Shown in pieces: positions 28,008-35,600 of a stretch of DNA of 64,000 nucleotides (position 1 is its first letter; each line of letters begins with the position of its first letter). The stretch comes from DASXUX01 sp036504595 (GTDB taxonomy: Bacteria; Planctomycetota; SZUA-567; H5-PLA8), in NCBI GenBank assembly GCA_036504595.1, contig DASXUX010000010.1, positions 1 through 64,000 of the forward strand. Direction: 5' to 3'. Below the pieces are notes generated by a model. That model saw only the letters and a program-made list of their open reading frames with translations. It made no database searches and had not been told where the DNA came from. The translations under genes were made by a program, and so were the position numbers.

Positions 28008-28449
28008 GCGATCCTCGATAAAGTTCACGCCACATGCCGTATATCAGGTCGGCATCGAATCCTTCAGTTAGCGGCAGCAACCCCACTGAGATTTCACCGG
28101 ACGCAACGGTTGCGTTTCCTGCGCACACTTCGCACGCAATCCGTAGAGCTTGCGCCTTGCGATGGATCACGTCTGCCGTAATTCTCAGTACGTCGCCACA
28201 CCCGGCCCCGCGTCCGAGTTCGAATCTTTCAATGGACTCCAGCACGCTCGCTCGTTCGAAACTGGAACTGGCGGCGGTCAACCAGCGCGAGAGTTCGACG
28301 CAGCTTTCCAGCACAAGCGACTCCGGGAAGCTGCCCTTTCGTCCGAACGGTTTCAGCAGGCTGAATTCCTCAAACGAGATGCTCTTGCATCCCGCGATGT
28401 GCTGCCAGGCGGTGAACGTGTCGATTCTGTCAATCATGCGCCATTTCAT
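27994..28449 (-). CDS. FabA/FabZ-like hotdog protein lacking the usual His
   Basis: Protein of 151 aa that looks like a shortened hotdog-fold dehydratase. The segment FPESLVLESCVELS matches the central helix of FabZ (FPGVLLIEAMAQ-like) and keeps the catalytic-position Glu (E48). The His normally found before FP is a Ser here (GRKGSFPE) and the loop between is shorter. It may therefore be a non-catalytic partner, a thioesterase-like hotdog, or act on an unusual substrate. The start at 28449 lies 5 bases after the stop of the ketoreductase gene; an ATG at 28467 within that gene is an alternative. The second, canonical hotdog of the operon is at 33080-33550. Confidence 0.62.
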   Translation of the reverse strand: MKWRMIDRIDTFTAWQHIAGCKSISFEEFSLLKPFGRKGSFPESLVLESCVELSRWLTAASSSFERASVLESIERFELGRGAGCGDVLRITADVIHRKAQALRIACEVCAGNATVASGEISVGLLPLTEGFDADLIYGMWRELYRGSHGSA

Positions 28450-28453
28450 TATG

Positions 28454-29179
28454 TTACAATCCGCCATCCACGAAAATGTTCTGCGCGTTGATGTACGATG
28501 CTTTGTCGCTCGCGAGAAACGCGATCGTCGCCGCGACCTCCTCGGGCTTCCCGGGGCGGCCAGCACTGCAGTAGCGCAGGTACTCGGCCACTTCCTTTTG
28601 TGGAACCATTCGGCCAATGCCGTCGCTAAGCAGACCCGGAACGACTGAATTCACACGGATGTTGTATCGCGAAAGTTCCTTGGCCAATGAGAGGGTGAAT
28701 CCACTGACGCCCGCTTTGGCCGTCGCGTAGTGGACGGGCACTTCCAGCAAACGGTGTCCTGCCAGTGATCCGACATTGATGATGACGCCGGCTTTCGCGG
28801 TAATCATCCGGCGCACAACGGCATGCGTGACCAGGAACATGCTTTTGAGATTTGCTGCGAGAACCGTGTCCCAATCGTGTTCTTCAATCAGGGCAAACGG
28901 CATCACTTGAGTCATGCCAGCGTTGTTGATAAGGACATGGATGTGTCCGAGCGCCTGTACGGCGACCGCAACGCACTCCTCCACTTGCGCGCGCTTCGTC
29001 AAATCGGCTCGAATCGCTGTCGCGCCCGTTTCTTGCGCGAGCGCATTCGCAGCGTCGGCGTTCTTATGGTAAGTGAACGCAACGCCGTAGCCTTCGGCGC
29101 GAAGACAACGCACCACGGCGCGTCCCACCGCTCCGCTGCCGCCGGTGACCAGCGCCGTCCGAAGTTCATTTGCCGGCAC
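28454..29179 (-). CDS. FabG-like 3-ketoacyl-ACP reductase 1
   Basis: Short-chain dehydrogenase/reductase of 241 aa. It has the nucleotide-binding TGGSGAVG, the NNAG motif, and the catalytic triad S138 (NVGSLAGH), Y151 and K155 (YATAK). It ends in IFVDGGL, a usual FabG ending. I place the start at the GTG at 29179, which has a strong GGAGGA site 7-8 bases upstream inside the ACP gene's 3' end, so ACP and reductase overlap by 14 bases. It should reduce 3-ketoacyl chains carried by the neighbouring ACP, using NADPH. Coupling to the ACP makes a dedicated role likely. Confidence 0.88.
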   Translation of the reverse strand: MPANELRTALVTGGSGAVGRAVVRCLRAEGYGVAFTYHKNADAANALAQETGATAIRADLTKRAQVEECVAVAVQALGHIHVLINNAGMTQVMPFALIEEHDWDTVLAANLKSMFLVTHAVVRRMITAKAGVIINVGSLAGHRLLEVPVHYATAKAGVSGFTLSLAKELSRYNIRVNSVVPGLLSDGIGRMVPQKEVAEYLRYCSAGRPGKPEEVAATIAFLASDKASYINAQNIFVDGGL

Positions 29180-29573
29180 GTTTTGATTCCTCCAGCAGCC
29201 GCTCAACCAGATTCACCATCGTTACAACGCGCAAACGTTTCGGCAGTGCATCTGCCGGCAATCCTTCGGGAAGTTCATCGGGCGGAACCTCTGGCATGGC
29301 TGCTCTGAGTTCCGCGATCGCCTCGCCACTGAACTTGCCGTCAACAGTGAAGGGTTTGTCGCCGAGTTTCTCCTTTGCGCGCTTCTCGATGTCGCGCGGA
29401 GAAATCCTGATGCCGAACTTATTCTCCAGGTGAAATGTAAGGTCTAGGAGATCCAGTGAGTCGGCATCCAGATCGGCGATGAGTTGCTGATCCTCTCGAA
29501 TACCGTCCGGTGCTGTGTCCAGAACAACCCCGAGACACTCACAAACGCCCTTCAGGATCTCGTCACGCGTCAT
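29166..29573 (-). CDS. Long acyl carrier protein
   Basis: Protein of 135 aa with an N-terminal acyl carrier domain. The phosphopantetheine attachment Ser is S39 in LDADSLDLLDL, and the following helix (TFHLENKFGIRIS) is typical. It is about 50 residues longer than housekeeping AcpP (about 78 aa). The extra C-terminal part is KPFTVDGKFSGEAI followed by a Pro-rich stretch and a final helix (VVTMVNLVERLLEE). Such extended ACPs occur in specialised fatty-acid or polyketide loci. Its ATG overlaps the stop of the nitroreductase gene (ATGA). It should carry the growing chain for the enzymes of this operon. Confidence 0.88.
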   Translation of the reverse strand: MTRDEILKGVCECLGVVLDTAPDGIREDQQLIADLDADSLDLLDLTFHLENKFGIRISPRDIEKRAKEKLGDKPFTVDGKFSGEAIAELRAAMPEVPPDELPEGLPADALPKRLRVVTMVNLVERLLEESKRAGK

Positions 29574-30184
29574 TCGATGAACCTCGCGATTTCACTCACG
29601 TCCTTCCGTGTTGGCGCCGCCGGCGTTTCATCAGCAATCCCGAGCGCCACCAGGCAGATCAACTCGTGCCGTCGTCCGGCATGCAGCAGTTGCTCAAGAG
29701 CCTGCCGCGCAGCGACTGCGCCCGTCAGACAGCAAGTTCCCAGGCCGAGTGCATGAGCAGCTAGCATCAGGTTCTGCGTCGCCATCGCGACGGAAACGAT
29801 GCTGCCGCCAGCAATGGGCGCTGCTTCACCCATGAGGTGAACCTGAAATGTGCTGACCTTCCTCGCGAAAACTGCAATCACGGCTGGAGCCGACGCGAAG
29901 AAATCGAAGTTGCGCGTGTACGCTTCAAATTCCACGTTATCGCTTTCGGCGGAATTCGCAGCCACGATCTCTTGCCACCGGCGACGAACGATCTCGGCCA
30001 TAGCCTGTTTTGTTTCCGCTGCTGTCACAACGGTAAAGAGCCAATCTTGCCGGTTTCCGGCTGACGGCGCCCACGCCGCCATTGAAACAAGATGTTCCAA
30101 GGTGGCTCGTGGCACGGGCTCTGGTTTGAACTTTCGAATGCTGCGGCGCGAGCGCAGGAGATCAAAGAGGTCGTCGGCGGGCAT
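29570..30184 (-). CDS. Nitroreductase-family flavoprotein
   Basis: Protein of 204 aa with the nitroreductase fold signatures: an N-terminal RSRRSIRKFKPEPVP for FMN phosphate binding, APSAGNRQDW, and a C-terminal GLGTCCLTG with ALGIADETP. Members of this family use FMN and NAD(P)H to reduce or oxidise varied substrates. No enoyl-ACP reductase of the FabI/FabK type is in the operon, so this protein could saturate, or instead desaturate, an acyl intermediate; that is inference. The ATG at 30184 overlaps the stop of the second ketoreductase (TGATG). Confidence 0.85.
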   Translation of the reverse strand: MPADDLFDLLRSRRSIRKFKPEPVPRATLEHLVSMAAWAPSAGNRQDWLFTVVTAAETKQAMAEIVRRRWQEIVAANSAESDNVEFEAYTRNFDFFASAPAVIAVFARKVSTFQVHLMGEAAPIAGGSIVSVAMATQNLMLAAHALGLGTCCLTGAVAARQALEQLLHAGRRHELICLVALGIADETPAAPTRKDVSEIARFIE

Positions 30185-30915
30185 CACAGCGAGAAACCTC
30201 CATCTGCATGCAAGGTCTGGCCCGTGATGTACGAGCATTCTTCGGAGACCAGGAAGGCAACCACTTCGGCGATTTCCTCCGGCGTGGCAAAGCGACGCAG
30301 GGCGATTTCTTCGCGGAGTCGATCGCCATGCTCGTCCCGAATCCGTTTGGACATCTCCGTCTCAACCACGCCGGGCGCGACACAGTTCACGAGAACACCT
30401 TTGCGACCGATTTCAGCCGCAAGCACGCGCGTCATCGCTTCGATCCCGGCTTTCGCTGCAGCGTAGTTGATTTGGCCACGGCCGCCACGGTGTGCGACGA
30501 TAGATGACAGGTTCACGATTCTTCCCCAACGGCCGAGCAACATGAATTTCGCCGCCGACCGGCAGAGTCGAAATGCGCCATCGAGATTTCCACGAAGGAC
30601 TTCCTGCCACGTTTCGTCGTCCATACCCAGCGCCGGCGCTTCTCGATTAATGGCCGCGCAGTTCACCAGAACGTCCAGGCGGCCGTGACGCGTGTAGACA
30701 GCTTCGCAAACGGATTCAATCATCGCCGGGTCGTTAAGGTCGAGGCGAATAGCGGATGCATTTTTGCCCTGAGAAACTCGCTCGGCCTCTGCACTGTTCG
30801 AGCGCCACCCGATCACGACATGCAGCCCCCGCTGCGAGAGCTTTCGCACGACGGCACTGCCGATGCCACCCGTGCCCCCCGCAACCAATGCGACACGCGT
30901 GCTGGAATTAGCCAT
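30184..30915 (-). CDS. FabG-like 3-ketoacyl-ACP reductase 2
   Basis: Short-chain dehydrogenase/reductase of 243 aa. Visible motifs are AGGTGGIG for nucleotide binding, NCAA in place of NNAG, the catalytic S137/S138 (NLSSIVAH), and Y151/K155 (YAAAK). It ends in LHADGGFSL. The start at 30915 has GGAGG 4-5 bases upstream and overlaps the ketosynthase gene by 8 bases. It is clearly diverged from the other ketoreductase, so the two probably act at different chain lengths or on different positions. Confidence 0.88.
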   Translation of the reverse strand: MANSSTRVALVAGGTGGIGSAVVRKLSQRGLHVVIGWRSNSAEAERVSQGKNASAIRLDLNDPAMIESVCEAVYTRHGRLDVLVNCAAINREAPALGMDDETWQEVLRGNLDGAFRLCRSAAKFMLLGRWGRIVNLSSIVAHRGGRGQINYAAAKAGIEAMTRVLAAEIGRKGVLVNCVAPGVVETEMSKRIRDEHGDRLREEIALRRFATPEEIAEVVAFLVSEECSYITGQTLHADGGFSL

Positions 30916-32149
30916 GCGCCCTCCGCAGAACGAGCGAAGCATTTTGACCGCCGAAGCCGAAGGAATTGCTGAGTACGTATTCGCCCGTAAACGAGGTTTC
31001 CGGCTGCTGGACGTGGCACAGTTCACAGCCACTGCCCACTTTTCGAAGCGACGGGTTCGGGGGCAGCACGTTCTCCAGCAGCGGCAGCAAACACGCTCCA
31101 GCCTGAACCGAACCGGCGGCAGCGATCAGGTGGCCGGTCATTGACTTTGTTGCGCTGACCGGAATCGTCTGCCAGCGTTCAAACACCCGCCGAATTGCCG
31201 CCGCCTCGACCTCGTCGTTCAGGCGCGTGCCAGTGCCGTGGGCGCTTATGTGCCAGATCGCAGTGGGCGGAATCGCGGCGTCCTGCAGTGCCATTCGCAT
31301 GGCACGCAGGGCGCCGTCACCGTCTGGATCAGGCGCGCTGAGATTGTGCGCATCCAAGGTGCTTCCGTAACCGCATACTTCTGCCAGGATGGTCTTGCCT
31401 TGAGAACGCGCGTACTCCATCTCTTCCAACACAAGCACCGCCGCGCCCTCGCCAAGTACTGTGCCGTTGCGCTCGGCATCGAACGGACGACAAGCGTGCG
31501 CCCCGTGGTGGTTCTCTGTGGTTAGTGCGCCAAGCAACTGAAAGCCGCCAATTCCAAGCGGATTGATCATCGAATCAAACCCGCCGCAGACTGCTGTCCG
31601 AACACGTCCCGTACGAATTGATTGGAAACTGCTGCCAATGGCTTGCGCACTCGCAGCGCATGCAGAACAGTTCGTTAGCGACCGGATGGGGCGGCCGAAC
31701 GCTTGGCAGATCAAACGGGCGGTCGTATCCAAGGGAATCTGCAGCGGTTGCGCGCCGGGTTGAAAACTTCGCTCGGCCAGTGCGGTGAAGTCTGGCTTTC
31801 CGCCGTGCACAGCCTTGCGCAGATCGAAGATCTCGAGACTGGCGCCAAGGTGCAATAACGTCTGCTCGTCGAAACTCTGGATGTGCGCGTGCATCAGAGC
31901 CTCGACGCACGCCGCATACCCAAACCCGATCTTCGGATCGTGAGATGCTATCAACCCAACATCGGGGGGCAGATCCAGGCGAGCCTTCACTTCTCCGGCC
32001 AGTTGCACGGCGAAGGTCGAGCAATCGAAACGTGTAATCGCGGCAATGCCGCTATCGCCATGGCGCAGCGAACGCCAGAAACTGTCGCGGCCGTTTCCAA
32101 TCGGCGAGACCACCCCAAACCCGGTAATGGCAACTCGTCGCTGGCTCAT
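30908..32149 (-). CDS. FabF-like 3-ketoacyl-ACP synthase (active)
   Basis: Condensing enzyme of 413 aa with the full Cys-His-His set. The nucleophile is C164 in TNCSACAAS, the first His lies in SAHGTGT and the second in KSMTGHLIAAAG, and the C-terminus has the FGFGGQNASLV glycine loop. It extends an acyl-ACP with malonyl-ACP. The start at 32149 overlaps the stop of the next gene (ATGA), which encodes the shorter ketosynthase-like protein. The close coupling of an active ketosynthase and a Cys-less partner resembles the KS/CLF heterodimers of type II polyketide and aryl-polyene systems. Confidence 0.9.
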   Translation of the reverse strand: MSQRRVAITGFGVVSPIGNGRDSFWRSLRHGDSGIAAITRFDCSTFAVQLAGEVKARLDLPPDVGLIASHDPKIGFGYAACVEALMHAHIQSFDEQTLLHLGASLEIFDLRKAVHGGKPDFTALAERSFQPGAQPLQIPLDTTARLICQAFGRPIRSLTNCSACAASAQAIGSSFQSIRTGRVRTAVCGGFDSMINPLGIGGFQLLGALTTENHHGAHACRPFDAERNGTVLGEGAAVLVLEEMEYARSQGKTILAEVCGYGSTLDAHNLSAPDPDGDGALRAMRMALQDAAIPPTAIWHISAHGTGTRLNDEVEAAAIRRVFERWQTIPVSATKSMTGHLIAAAGSVQAGACLLPLLENVLPPNPSLRKVGSGCELCHVQQPETSFTGEYVLSNSFGFGGQNASLVLRRAHG

Positions 32150-33090
32150 GTGGGCAGCCTCAGCGTCCCTGTGAAACACTGGTGATCTACGCCAGAGACC
32201 GAAATGGCTCCTCCCGAGTAGCTGGTCAGCGCCATCAGAACAGCCGGTGCTGCGGCAAACGTCCGGCCGATACGTTGCGCCAGAGGGTCTGCGACTTCGG
32301 CGGACGGGCGCAGTTCCGGGCGTTCGAGAATTGCACGAATTGTCTGTCCGCTGGATCGCGCAAGCTCTGCGCGTTCCAGAACCACGTACCCGGCCGCCGC
32401 GGCGGGGAACTCGCTGGCCGCCAGCAGACCTGCGCTGCGCAGATACACAAACGTTGCGGCGTGAGCCGGGTTGTCGGCCGCTCCCACCACAGCCGCGTCA
32501 ATCATCCCATCCGCGACCGCATACCATGCTTCGAGAAAGGCTGCGCCCGTCTGGCCTTCCCACGGATTGAAGATCAGGTTCGGGCCTTTAACCGCTTCGA
32601 TGATTGACACCAGGCATGGCGGCATGTTCGCCAGGATTTTGAAAGAGAGCAATGGGTTTGCGGCCGCGAGCCCCTTCTCGCCGAAAAGCCTGCAGGAGAA
32701 CGCGCCGTCAGCTTCAATCGAACGACTCAGCATTGGAATCACATCATCTACGCTGGCGGCGGCCAATCCCGTGGCCGCGAAAAGACCGATTCGTTCTGGC
32801 GCGATGCGTCGCTTCAGTTGTGCCGCTTCAATCGCTTCGTGTGCTGCAAGGCAGCCGAGCAGAGCCGCGTCCGACATGTATTTGATCATGCGCCGACTGC
32901 CGAGACGCGCAGCCGGGTCGAAATGCGGCAGCCTCGCTGCACAAGAACCCGCCAAGCGAGTCTGATCGAGCCCTGCGATGGCCTCTTTCTGTGCGGATTC
33001 GCCCGCATGCCACGCGGAGGACGAGGAGACGGCATCTGCACCGAGGGGCGTCACCATTCCCACGCCGGTGATTGCGATTTCAGCAACCAT
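32146..33090 (-). CDS. Chain-length-factor-like ketosynthase paralog lacking the catalytic Cys
   Basis: Protein of 314 aa with the thiolase-fold N-terminus (AEIAITGVGMVTPLGADAV) and further KS-like segments (VVGAADNPAHAATF, FPAAAAGYVVLERAE). At the place of the catalytic Cys the sequence is NPWEGQTGAAF, with no Cys. The HGTGT and second-His regions of the C-terminal half are missing or reduced, making it about 100 residues shorter than FabF. It therefore cannot condense by itself and likely sets chain length or stabilises the neighbouring ketosynthase. The start at 33090 overlaps the dehydratase gene by 11 bases; an ATG at 33102 is possible. Confidence 0.78.
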   Translation of the reverse strand: MVAEIAITGVGMVTPLGADAVSSSSAWHAGESAQKEAIAGLDQTRLAGSCAARLPHFDPAARLGSRRMIKYMSDAALLGCLAAHEAIEAAQLKRRIAPERIGLFAATGLAAASVDDVIPMLSRSIEADGAFSCRLFGEKGLAAANPLLSFKILANMPPCLVSIIEAVKGPNLIFNPWEGQTGAAFLEAWYAVADGMIDAAVVGAADNPAHAATFVYLRSAGLLAASEFPAAAAGYVVLERAELARSSGQTIRAILERPELRPSAEVADPLAQRIGRTFAAAPAVLMALTSYSGGAISVSGVDHQCFTGTLRLPT

Positions 33091-33550
33091 GGCGTGCAAC
33101 ATCCTTCAGCAAGAGGTGCAGTACGTCGGCGCGCCGAGAGTCCAGACGCGGGTTGTCATAGATGTGAAATGAAAAGAGGAGGCTGCATTCGGCAATCAGG
33201 CTTTCGCCGATGTGGGTCTGCGCGGTGGTTTTGCCACCGAGTTCGTTTGTCGAGAGCACGTCAGCCCGATACTCGAGGCAATCGCCTGGTTTAGCTGGAG
33301 AGCGAAACTTGGCGCGTTCAACCATGCTCATCAATGCTTTGACGTGTCGCCCCTCCTGTTGCGCGATACCTTCTTCGAGCAACAAGCCGGAGAGCTGCGC
33401 CATGCCCTCCAAAATTAATGCACCAGGCATAATCGGCTTCAGCGGGAAGTGATCGTCAAAGAAATCTTCACTGAGCGCCACATTCTTCGTCGCGCGGCCA
33501 TGCTGCCCCGGCTTCCACTGCGTTATTCGGTCGAGGAGGATGAAGCGCAT
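33080..33550 (-). CDS. FabZ-like 3-hydroxyacyl-ACP dehydratase
   Basis: Hotdog-fold protein of 156 aa. The catalytic pair is intact: H34 in FFDDHFPLKPIMPG and E48 in ILEGMAQLSG. This is the standard FabZ arrangement that removes water from 3-hydroxyacyl-ACP. It directly follows (no gap) the stop of the small membrane-protein gene and overlaps the chain-length-factor-like gene. Length is close to FabZ (about 150 aa). Confidence 0.9.
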   Translation of the reverse strand: MRFILLDRITQWKPGQHGRATKNVALSEDFFDDHFPLKPIMPGALILEGMAQLSGLLLEEGIAQQEGRHVKALMSMVERAKFRSPAKPGDCLEYRADVLSTNELGGKTTAQTHIGESLIAECSLLFSFHIYDNPRLDSRRADVLHLLLKDVARHGC

Positions 33551-33994
33551 TTAGTTGGCATCCCGCTTCAGGCATGCCCGCCCGATGATCGCAAGCGTGG
33601 CTCCGATCAACAGGCCCAACGAGCATGCGACAAGCCATGAGACAATGATGAACGTTTTGGCCAGTTCTAGATGATTGGTCGAGATGAGGGCTGTTAATGG
33701 CGGTAGCACCGCAATGCCAACGCCGATCGCTGCGCCGATCAGTGCGCCATCCAGAACAGTTGCCGGCCCTTTCTCAGAGCGATGCTTAAGCAACCAAAGC
33801 TCCAGGCCAAACCGGTTCAGGTATGCGCCAATGCCGCAGCCGACAACCAACGCAATCGCGAGACGAAGCAAGTAAACGTCACGGAATGGAGGATTCACAA
33901 GAGAATAGATGAACCAGCCAAGCGCGGGCACAGCGGCGTATAAAACTCCGATCAGTCCCGCATGACGAATGTAGGCATCGCACCATCGTCTCAT
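33551..33994 (-). CDS. Small four-helix membrane protein, first gene of the lipid operon
   Basis: Protein of about 147 aa with four hydrophobic segments: GLIGVLYAAVPALGWFIYSL, LRLAIALVVGCGIGAYL, GALIGAAIGVGIAVLPPLTAL and FIIVSWLVACSLGLLIGATL. I take the ATG at 33994, which follows a G-rich site by 6 bases; an ATG at 34036 would add 14 residues. No family recognised. Its place at the head of the operon, abutting fabZ, ties it to the pathway, perhaps as a membrane anchor. Confidence 0.65.
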   Translation of the reverse strand: MRRWCDAYIRHAGLIGVLYAAVPALGWFIYSLVNPPFRDVYLLRLAIALVVGCGIGAYLNRFGLELWLLKHRSEKGPATVLDGALIGAAIGVGIAVLPPLTALISTNHLELAKTFIIVSWLVACSLGLLIGATLAIIGRACLKRDAN

Positions 33995-34550
33995 AACGGT
34001 TCCCCCAAATGATGGACGCTGACTGGCGACCGCCATTCAGCCCGCTCGAACATACCGATTTTATCAACGACCTCGGGGATGTTACCAGCGCAGTGGCTGC
34101 GCGCCAGCGACGACGCGGATCTCGCATTAAGCAATGGGTGAGCAATTCAGCGCTGACAGACCGACCATGAATAGCCAAGCGGGAAACGGAAATCATGGGT
34201 GTGGGCGCCTATTTCATGAGTTGGGGAGGACGGGCGCGGAAATCGCGTTGATCGGTGAGGAGACGCCAAAGACCAGTAAGGAAGGTCAGTACCCAGTCCA
34301 CCACCTGAACGTGCCAGTTCTGCGGTTCCGGCGTGCGCGTCGCCTCAGATCCCTTCACCTTGGCGGGTTTCGGGCGGCACGCCGCTCTTCTTTGCCTATT
34401 CCAGAACTGGGGATGACTCAGATAAACAGGATCTTGAAGTCGGCCACGACCCGTAGTAACGTCTAACATGTAATTTAGATCTTCGAAAACTTTGTGCTCT
34501 GATCTCGGTCGGTAGCAGCGTTGTACTCAGATGGGGGGGGGGTGCACAGT
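33995..34550. promoter_or_regulatory. Divergent intergenic region between lipid and ubiquitin-like operons
   Basis: About 550 bases separate the leftward lipid operon and the rightward ubiquitin-like operon, so both promoters should lie here. I cannot point to clear -35/-10 boxes. Open frames on both strands at 34134-34469 overlap each other and lack motifs, so I do not call a gene. A run of ten G residues (34533-34542) sits just before the first start of the rightward operon. Confidence 0.45.
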
Positions 34551-35570
34551 ATGGCGACCAATATGCAGTGCCGCTGCGGAGTTATCCTGGATGTCACCAA
34601 TGCGCCTGTTGGCACGGCGGTAAGCTGTCACCAGTGCGGACAACCCGTAATTGTTGTGATGCCGGAACAGACCGGCGGAGCAGCGCCGAAGTCCGTTGCG
34701 TGTCCAGCTTGTGCTGAACAGATCCCCGCCGACCTCAAGATTTGTCCGCTGTGCGGCGAGAGCATCAAGTTGGCGCTCTCGGGTGAAGAGCAGACCGCAC
34801 GACTGACGCAGATGCTGGCGGAACTGGACGCGCACCTGGCAAGCCCGGGAACCATGGTCGCTGATCAGACGCTCAAGGGACGGTGGCTATCGACGAAGAG
34901 CATTGTCCTGGCGGTGCTTTACGGCGTGCCGGTCTCGCTTTTCGTGTTTGGGACTCTTCTTTCGAAGAACGGCGACAGTGGCGGGTTTATTGCCTTCACG
35001 ATCCTATGGAGTCTGATCCTCGGCATACCGCTGCTGGTCTCGATCGTTCATGACCACCAGGCTAGCCACATTCAGGATGCCAACGACCCACTTACAGCTT
35101 TCAAGCGTTTCTACATGGCTTTGCAGACGAACCGCACGGCGAAGGCGTTCGTCAGCCTAACGCCGAGTGCCCGCAATACCGGCGCCGTGGAGACTATCAC
35201 CTTTGACAATCCGAAGATACCGGCCAATACGGGGAACTTCTCGATCGATAATCTCGCGAGTTTCGCGGCTTACTGGAAGAGCATTCTCTCCGGACCAAGT
35301 CTCCAGTCCCGCAGCGTGCGCCTGAAAAAGACTAAGTTGGTGCACAAATCCGAGGACAGCGCCATCGTGGAAGCGCAGATCGAATTCACGAATTATCCCA
35401 CTCTCCTAGTCCTCACGATTTTTCTCGGAGTGCTGATTGCAGTGATCCTGATCGTGGTACTTCAGAAGCAGGAAACAAAGACCGTTCGGAAGCTGCTGAT
35501 TAAGCGACAGGGCCGATGGTTCTTTGCCGAAGGCGAATTGGAAGGGCTCATGGATCGTATTCCGAACTGA
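34551..35570 (+). CDS. Zinc-ribbon membrane protein heading the ubiquitin-like operon
   Basis: Protein of 339 aa. The N-terminus holds two zinc-binding units: CRCGVILD with CHQCGQPV, and CPACAEQIP with CPLCGESI. Two adjacent membrane segments follow (IVLAVLYGVPVSLFVFGTLL and FIAFTILWSLILGIPLLVSI). Next is a soluble region beginning DPLTAFKRFYMALQTNRTAK, a third hydrophobic segment (LLVLTIFLGVLIAVILIVVL), and a closing strand pair (LLIKRQGRWFFAEGEL). The soluble part looks NTF2-like, but this is a guess. I choose the ATG at 34551; a TTG at 34521 is possible but precedes the G run. It is 30 bases from the ubiquitin-like gene. Function unknown; probably the membrane scaffold or sensor of the system. 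Confidence 0.75.
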   Translation: MATNMQCRCGVILDVTNAPVGTAVSCHQCGQPVIVVMPEQTGGAAPKSVACPACAEQIPADLKICPLCGESIKLALSGEEQTARLTQMLAELDAHLASPGTMVADQTLKGRWLSTKSIVLAVLYGVPVSLFVFGTLLSKNGDSGGFIAFTILWSLILGIPLLVSIVHDHQASHIQDANDPLTAFKRFYMALQTNRTAKAFVSLTPSARNTGAVETITFDNPKIPANTGNFSIDNLASFAAYWKSILSGPSLQSRSVRLKKTKLVHKSEDSAIVEAQIEFTNYPTLLVLTIFLGVLIAVILIVVLQKQETKTVRKLLIKRQGRWFFAEGELEGLMDRIPN

Positions 35571-35600
35571 AGAATCTCCCACCGGATCAAGGAGAACCGA

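Noticed and set aside
26508..28181. Plus-strand open frame of 557 aa
   Set aside because: It is antisense to the second Tes-like gene, whose cluster motifs and gene overlaps prove the minus-strand reading.
19185..33994. Ladderane biosynthesis cluster
   Set aside because: Radical SAM plus type II fatty-acid genes recall anammox ladderane loci, but no phytoene-desaturase-like gene is present and two Tes-type enzymes are; the product is left open.
19185..33994. RiPP (radical-modified peptide) cluster
   Set aside because: SPASM-type enzymes fit, but no short precursor peptide, protease or peptide-recognition domain is seen, while ACP, KS, KR and DH genes are.
34134..34469. Open frames on both strands in the divergent gap
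   Set aside because: They overlap each other, show no ribosome site or motif and cannot both be real; treated as non-coding.
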